From: Caulobacteraceae bacterium
GTDB taxonomy: Bacteria > Pseudomonadota > Alphaproteobacteria > Caulobacterales > Caulobacteraceae
Length of the DNA stretch: 8,285 nucleotides
NCBI GenBank assembly: GCA_004144935.1
Contig: SDZP01000146.1
Coordinates: 1-8,285 of the forward strand
Direction of reading: 5' to 3'
In this document: piece after piece, positions 5,677-8,285 of the stretch
Layout: every line of letters begins with the position of its first letter
Numbering within the stretch: the first letter of the stretch is position 1
Translations under genes and position numbers: made by a program
Notes under the pieces: generated by a model
The model's input: the letters and a program-made list of their open reading frames with translations, nothing else
What the model was told of the DNA's origin: nothing
The model's database searches: none

Positions 5677-6141
5677 CTGCACTCCCCGCTGGATCATCGA
5701 ACCTGCGTCGCCCGCCTCAAAGCCGGGATCGACAGCCCTTGGCTGGTGTTCGGCAGCAAGCCCATCATCGGCGAGGTCGGCCCGCTCTACGCCAGCCTGC
5801 GCCGCCGGGTGCGCTGGCGCAGCCAGTTAAGGGTCTGCCTGGATGTCAGCCTGCTCGGCGGCGGCGGCGTCACCACCCTGATATGCCGGCGCGGAATGCA
5901 CCCCCTGGCCGCGCTGCTGGCCGGAGGCTGGTTCGGCCTGCTGGTCTCCATCGTCGGCCTGGTGAGCGTCTTCGCAGTGGCCGGCGGCCTGCTGGAGCGC
6001 TACTGGCCGTTCCTGATCATCGCGCCGACCCTGCTGACCGGCGTCGTGCTGGCCTTCCTGCTGTTTCGGGGCGACCCGGCGCGAGACCATGCCTTCCTCA
6101 TCGAGCGGCTGGCCCGTATGACGGACGCGACCCCGATCTGA
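5677..6141 (+). CDS. Small membrane protein of unknown function, start codon uncertain
   Basis: Function unknown. From CTG 5677 the protein has 154 residues: a soluble N-terminal part (HSPLDHRTCVARLKAGIDSP, then WLVFGSKPIIGEV), a basic stretch (LRRRVRWRSQLRV), and two hydrophobic helices at about 77-107 and 110-130 with RYWPF between them, then a charged tail ending TDATPI. The first ordinary start, GTG 5746, has no clear ribosome site and would remove the C-V-A-R-L-K...W-x-x-F-G-S-K-P-I-I-G region, which from memory resembles the N-terminus of small alphaproteobacterial membrane proteins that often begin MRLxSPL. In frame there is no ATG, GTG or TTG between the TAG at 5608 and GTG 5746. Possible explanations are a CTG start (5677), an ACG start (5671, aligned with the expected Met), a mutated start, or GTG 5746 being correct. 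Its TGA overlaps the GAAGG ribosome site of ybgC, ten bases before that gene, so the two are probably co-transcribed. Confidence 0.65.
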   Translation: MHSPLDHRTCVARLKAGIDSPWLVFGSKPIIGEVGPLYASLRRRVRWRSQLRVCLDVSLLGGGGVTTLICRRGMHPLAALLAGGWFGLLVSIVGLVSVFAVAGGLLERYWPFLIIAPTLLTGVVLAFLLFRGDPARDHAFLIERLARMTDATPI

Positions 6142-6151
6142 AGGCCTCTCG

Positions 6152-6604
6152 ATGAGCGATCTGCCCGAACCGACCGCCGGCGTCTTCGTCGGCCGCGAGC
6201 ACCGCCTGCCCGTGCGCATCTACTACGAGGACACCGACTTTTCCGGCGTCGTCTACCACGCCAACTATCTTCGCTATTTCGAGCGTGGCCGCAGCGACTT
6301 CCTGCGCCTGGCCGGCGTCTCGCACAGCGACCTGCTCGACGGCGAGCAGCCCATCGCCTTCGTCGTCACCCGCATGGAAGTCGACTTCCGGCGTCCCGCC
6401 CGCATCGACGACGCCCTTGTCGTCCGCACCACCTACGACCAGGTGAAGGGGCCCCGGCTGTTCATCAGCCAGACCATGACCCGCGGCGACGACCTGATCG
6501 CCCAGGCCGCCGTCAACGCCGCCTGCATCCGCCTCGACGGCCGTCCCTCGAAACCCCCGCCCGGCATGGCCGAGAAACTGCGCCCCTGGTTCGCCCCGAC
6601 CTAG
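6152..6604 (+). CDS. ybgC: Tol-Pal associated acyl-CoA thioesterase YbgC
   Basis: A cytoplasmic hotdog-fold thioesterase that hydrolyses acyl-CoA or acyl-carrier-protein thioesters. In most proteobacteria its gene heads the tol-pal cluster and the protein is linked to phospholipid metabolism. Seen here: 150 residues. The 4-hydroxybenzoyl-CoA-thioesterase-type active-site block is VRIYYEDTDFSGVVYHANYL (21-40), with D29 equivalent to E. coli catalytic D18, followed by RYFERGRSDFLR. ITRMEVDF-type core residues appear as VVTRMEVDFRRPARIDD (71-87). There is an N-terminal extension of about 11 residues compared with E. coli. GAAGG, seven bases before the ATG, overlaps the preceding gene's stop. It is separated from tolQ by 197 bases, so tolQRA may also have its own promoter. 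Confidence 0.95.
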   Translation: MSDLPEPTAGVFVGREHRLPVRIYYEDTDFSGVVYHANYLRYFERGRSDFLRLAGVSHSDLLDGEQPIAFVVTRMEVDFRRPARIDDALVVRTTYDQVKGPRLFISQTMTRGDDLIAQAAVNAACIRLDGRPSKPPPGMAEKLRPWFAPT

Positions 6605-6801
6605 TTCGAGAATCCTCGCCGGTCGCCGTGACCGCCCCTCGGCCGCTCACCGGATTTTGCACGCAGCCGACGAGCCCGCGTGCATTCCGGTCACACCTGG
6701 TTAACCACTAGGGCACATGTCTTTTCGACGCCTTATTGTCACCAAAGCCACGCAGATGATGCGGGTAAGATAATCGCCGCCGGGGGAGCCCAGAACCGCG
6801 C
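6605..6801. other. Gap upstream of tolQ
   Basis: No gene is visible. A small hairpin, CGGTC-GCCGT-GACCG (6620-6634), follows the ybgC stop. One GANTC site (GAATC, 6610-6614), the target of the CcrM cell-cycle methylase in Caulobacter relatives, and one palindrome GGTTAACC (6699-6706) containing the CtrA half-site TTAACC are present; a single copy of each is weak evidence. TTGTCA (6736-6741) resembles a -35 box but lacks a good -10. GGGAG (6784-6788) is a ribosome site rather far (13 bases) from the tolQ ATG. Confidence 0.4.
6649..6691. repeat. Imperfect inverted repeat upstream of tolQ
   Basis: ACCGGA (6649-6654) pairs with TCCGGT (6686-6691), and TGCACGC (6658-6664) pairs with GCGTGCA (6678-6684). 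Three bases on the left and one on the right are unpaired between the stems, and the central loop is 13 bases. It could be an RNA hairpin if ybgC is read through into tolQ, or a binding site for a dimeric protein. There is no T-run after it. Confidence 0.6.
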
Positions 6802-7500
6802 ATGGATACCAACGCCGTCTCGGCCGAGAACTTCTCCTTCATCGCCCTGTTCCTGCAGGCCGACTGGGTCATCAAGGGGGTGATGATCGGGCTGGCAATC
6901 GCCTCGCTGGTCAGCTGGGCGGTGATCATCGACAAGTTCGTCCGCTTCGGCGGCCTCAACCGCCAGGCCAACGCCTTCGAGGACAAGGTGGGCTCCGGCC
7001 GGCCGCTGGAGGAAATCGCCCAGGAAGCCGGCAACTCCAAGCATCCCCTGCCCCGCCTGCTGAATGCCGCTCTGCGCGAGTGGCGCGACGCCCGGGCCAA
7101 GGGCGTGCTCGGCGACACCCAGACCGCCCTGCTGATCCAGCGCATCGACCGCGTCCTCGACAGCAACATCGCCCGCGAGAGCCAGAAGGCCGAAGAGGGC
7201 CTCGGCACCCTGGCCATCGTCGCCACCGCCAGCCCCTTTATCGGGCTGTTCGGCACCGTCTGGGGCATCATGAACGCCTTCAAGAACATCGCCCTGGAGC
7301 AGAACACCTCCCTGCCGGTCGTGGCTCCCGCCATCGCCGAGGCCCTGTTCGCCACGGCGCTCGGCCTGATGGCCGCCATCCCGGCCTACATCGCCTACAA
7401 CAAGTTCTCGACCGACGCCGGCAAGTTCGCGGCCCGCCTGGAAGGCTTCGCCGACGATCTCTCCACCGCCATCCAGCGCCGCCTGGCCGAGAAGGTCTAG
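6802..7500 (+). CDS. tolQ: Tol-Pal proton channel subunit TolQ
   Basis: An inner-membrane ExbB/TolQ-family protein that forms the pentameric proton channel with TolR and drives TolA using the proton motive force. Seen here: 232 residues with the expected three helices: about 22-44 (DWVIKGVMIGLAIASLVSWA), 134-158 and 170-194. A large cytoplasmic loop between helices 1 and 2 contains the LLIQRIDRVLDSNIARE block. The conserved channel segment ATASPFIGLFGTVWGIMNAF (141-160) contains T152. The third helix contains APAIAEALFATALGLMAAIP, with E180 and T185; T152 and T185 correspond to E. coli T145 and T178. The tolR start follows three bases after the stop. ExbB is the alternative identity, but ybgC upstream and the tolA-like gene downstream favour TolQ. 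Confidence 0.96.
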   Translation: MDTNAVSAENFSFIALFLQADWVIKGVMIGLAIASLVSWAVIIDKFVRFGGLNRQANAFEDKVGSGRPLEEIAQEAGNSKHPLPRLLNAALREWRDARAKGVLGDTQTALLIQRIDRVLDSNIARESQKAEEGLGTLAIVATASPFIGLFGTVWGIMNAFKNIALEQNTSLPVVAPAIAEALFATALGLMAAIPAYIAYNKFSTDAGKFAARLEGFADDLSTAIQRRLAEKV

Positions 7501-7503
7501 GGC

Positions 7504-7992
7504 ATGGCGCTGTCGAGCAACGACGCCTTCGGCGCGGGCGGCGGTCGCCGTCGCCGACGCGGGCGCGGCCGGCGCGGGGCGCTGTCGGAAATCAACGTCA
7601 CCCCGCTGGTCGACGTCATGCTGGTTCTGCTGATCATCTTCATGATCTCCGCCCCGCTGCTGACCAGCGGCGTCTCCATCGAACTGCCCAAGACCGAGGC
7701 CGGCTCGCTGCAGGACCAGTCCGAACCCCTGACCCTGACGGTCAGGAAGGACGGCAAGCTGTACGTCGGCGAGGAGGAGGTGCCGTTCGAGGCCCTCAAG
7801 GCGCGTCTGGCGGCCCTGTCCAACGACAACGTCGAGCGCCCCGTCTATGTCCGCGCCGACGGCCTGGCCTCCTACGAGGTCGTGGCCCAGGTGATGGCGG
7901 CCCTGAGCACTGGCGGCTTCACCAAGATCAACCTGATCACCGACACCGGCGGCCCGACCAGCGGTCCCAAGCCCGACGCGGCCGCCGAATGA
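7504..7992 (+). CDS. tolR: Tol-Pal proton channel subunit TolR
   Basis: Partner of TolQ: a single-helix inner-membrane protein with a periplasmic ExbD/TolR domain that binds peptidoglycan when activated. Seen here: 162 residues. The cytoplasmic N-terminus is strikingly basic (GRRRRRGRGRRG, 14-25). It is followed by the signature LSEINVTPLVDVMLVLLIIF (27-46), in which D37 is the proton-carrying aspartate equivalent to E. coli D23. The periplasmic domain covers about 56-145 and includes VSIELPKTEA and PVYVRADGLASYEVVAQVMA, and the gene ends in a short Pro/Ala tail. The ATG is supported by GAGAAGG (7489-7495), eight bases upstream inside the end of tolQ. Only three bases separate it from tolQ, so the two are almost certainly translated from one message. 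Confidence 0.96.
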   Translation: MALSSNDAFGAGGGRRRRRGRGRRGALSEINVTPLVDVMLVLLIIFMISAPLLTSGVSIELPKTEAGSLQDQSEPLTLTVRKDGKLYVGEEEVPFEALKARLAALSNDNVERPVYVRADGLASYEVVAQVMAALSTGGFTKINLITDTGGPTSGPKPDAAAE

Positions 7993-8012
7993 TGCTGGCG
8001 GGGCGCGCCTGA
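7989..8012 (+). other. Seven-codon minicistron between tolR and tolA
   Basis: ATGATG (7989-7994) overlaps the tolR TGA (7990-7992) and opens a 7-codon frame, MMLAGRA, ending at TGA 8010-8012, three bases before the tolA ATG. Terminating ribosomes could reinitiate here and hand over to tolA. Such tiny frames also arise by chance, and no independent evidence of translation is visible. Confidence 0.25.
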
Positions 8013-8015
8013 TCC

Positions 8016-8285
8016 ATGGCTCGAGAGCGCGGCAAACTCGCCCCTGCCCTCATCGCCTCGGTGGCCGTTCACCTGGGCGTGGCTTTGCTCGCCCTGTTCG
8101 CCTGGCCCCATGAGTCCAAGCCGATCACCATGGGCTCGGTGCCGGTCACCATCGTCACCGACGGCCCGGCCGAACTGCGCAAGACGCAGGAAGGGCCGGA
8201 GGAACTGGACGCCCTGACCGAGGAGCCGATTCCGGAGCTGCCGCCCGAACCCGTCGCCCCGCCGGCCCCGGAGCCGGCCCCGACG
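8016..8285 (+). CDS. tolA: TolA/TonB-type energy-transducing protein, N-terminal part
   Basis: The inner-membrane rod of the Tol-Pal system, driven by TolQR to reach across the periplasm to TolB-Pal. Only the first 90 codons are in the window. Seen here: a short basic N-terminus (MARERGKL), one transmembrane helix (about 9-30) with S15 and H19 in ASVAVHLGVALL, matching the Ser-His pair shared by TolA and TonB helices, and then the start of a periplasmic region rich in Glu and Pro (PPEPVAPPAPEPAP). The start at 8016 gives the helix a correct N-terminal position; a weak GGCGGGG lies about 12 bases upstream. TonB is the alternative from this fragment alone, but its place directly after tolQ-tolR makes TolA much more likely. 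Confidence 0.85.
   Translation, partial: MARERGKLAPALIASVAVHLGVALLALFAWPHESKPITMGSVPVTIVTDGPAELRKTQEGPEELDALTEEPIPELPPEPVAPPAPEPAPT

Noticed and set aside
6699..6706. CtrA-binding site at GGTTAACC
   Set aside because: Only one TTAACC half-site is present; the second half at the required spacing is missing.
7080..8012. A 310-residue plus-strand frame across tolQ and tolR
   Set aside because: Arg/Pro-rich shadow of two well-conserved genes. Only its last few codons were kept, as the possible minicistron.

Overview
The window is G+C-rich with dense, strongly C/G-ended codons. Its gene order and protein sequences point to an alphaproteobacterium, most likely Caulobacteraceae (Caulobacter / Phenylobacterium / Brevundimonas type). 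This rests on the style of the YebC, RuvB and TolR proteins, on dispersed hairpin repeats in the intergenic gaps, and on a promoter before yebC that fits the Caulobacter housekeeping consensus. The genus is an inference.

Layout from left to right: (1) bases 1-1193, minus strand: the 5' 397 codons of an MHS-type major facilitator transporter, cut by the window edge. (2) A 114-bp divergent gap with a good sigma-73-like promoter reading into yebC (1308-2051). (3) A MgtC/SapB-family membrane protein gene (2212-2922), flanked by two related short hairpin repeats. (4) The Holliday-junction operon ruvC-ruvA-ruvB (3052-5430). ruvC and ruvA overlap by 4 bases, and a 123-bp element with perfect 33-bp inverted arms sits between ruvA and ruvB. 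(5) A 246-bp gap with a structured repeat-like element and a lower-G+C stretch. (6) A small two-helix membrane protein of unknown function whose start codon is unclear (about 5677-6141), followed closely by the thioesterase ybgC (6152-6604). (7) A 197-bp gap with a long imperfect inverted repeat, then tolQ, tolR and the beginning of tolA, which is cut by the right edge.

The genes form two conserved modules. RuvA binds the four-way junction, RuvB is the hexameric motor that drives branch migration, and RuvC resolves the junction; yebC is a frequent neighbour. YbgC-TolQ-TolR-TolA is the inner-membrane part of the Tol-Pal system, which uses the proton motive force to constrict the outer membrane at division; tolB and pal would be expected just beyond the right edge. 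No tRNA, rRNA, CRISPR array, insertion sequence or phage gene is visible.

I did not find a new multi-gene system; this is mostly ordinary core genome. The points worth a second look are local: the cruciform-capable repeat inside the ruv operon, a candidate beta-clamp-binding tail on RuvB, a degenerate LexA box before ruvC, the unusual start of the 5677-6141 gene, the structured gaps, and possible minicistron coupling between tolR and tolA.
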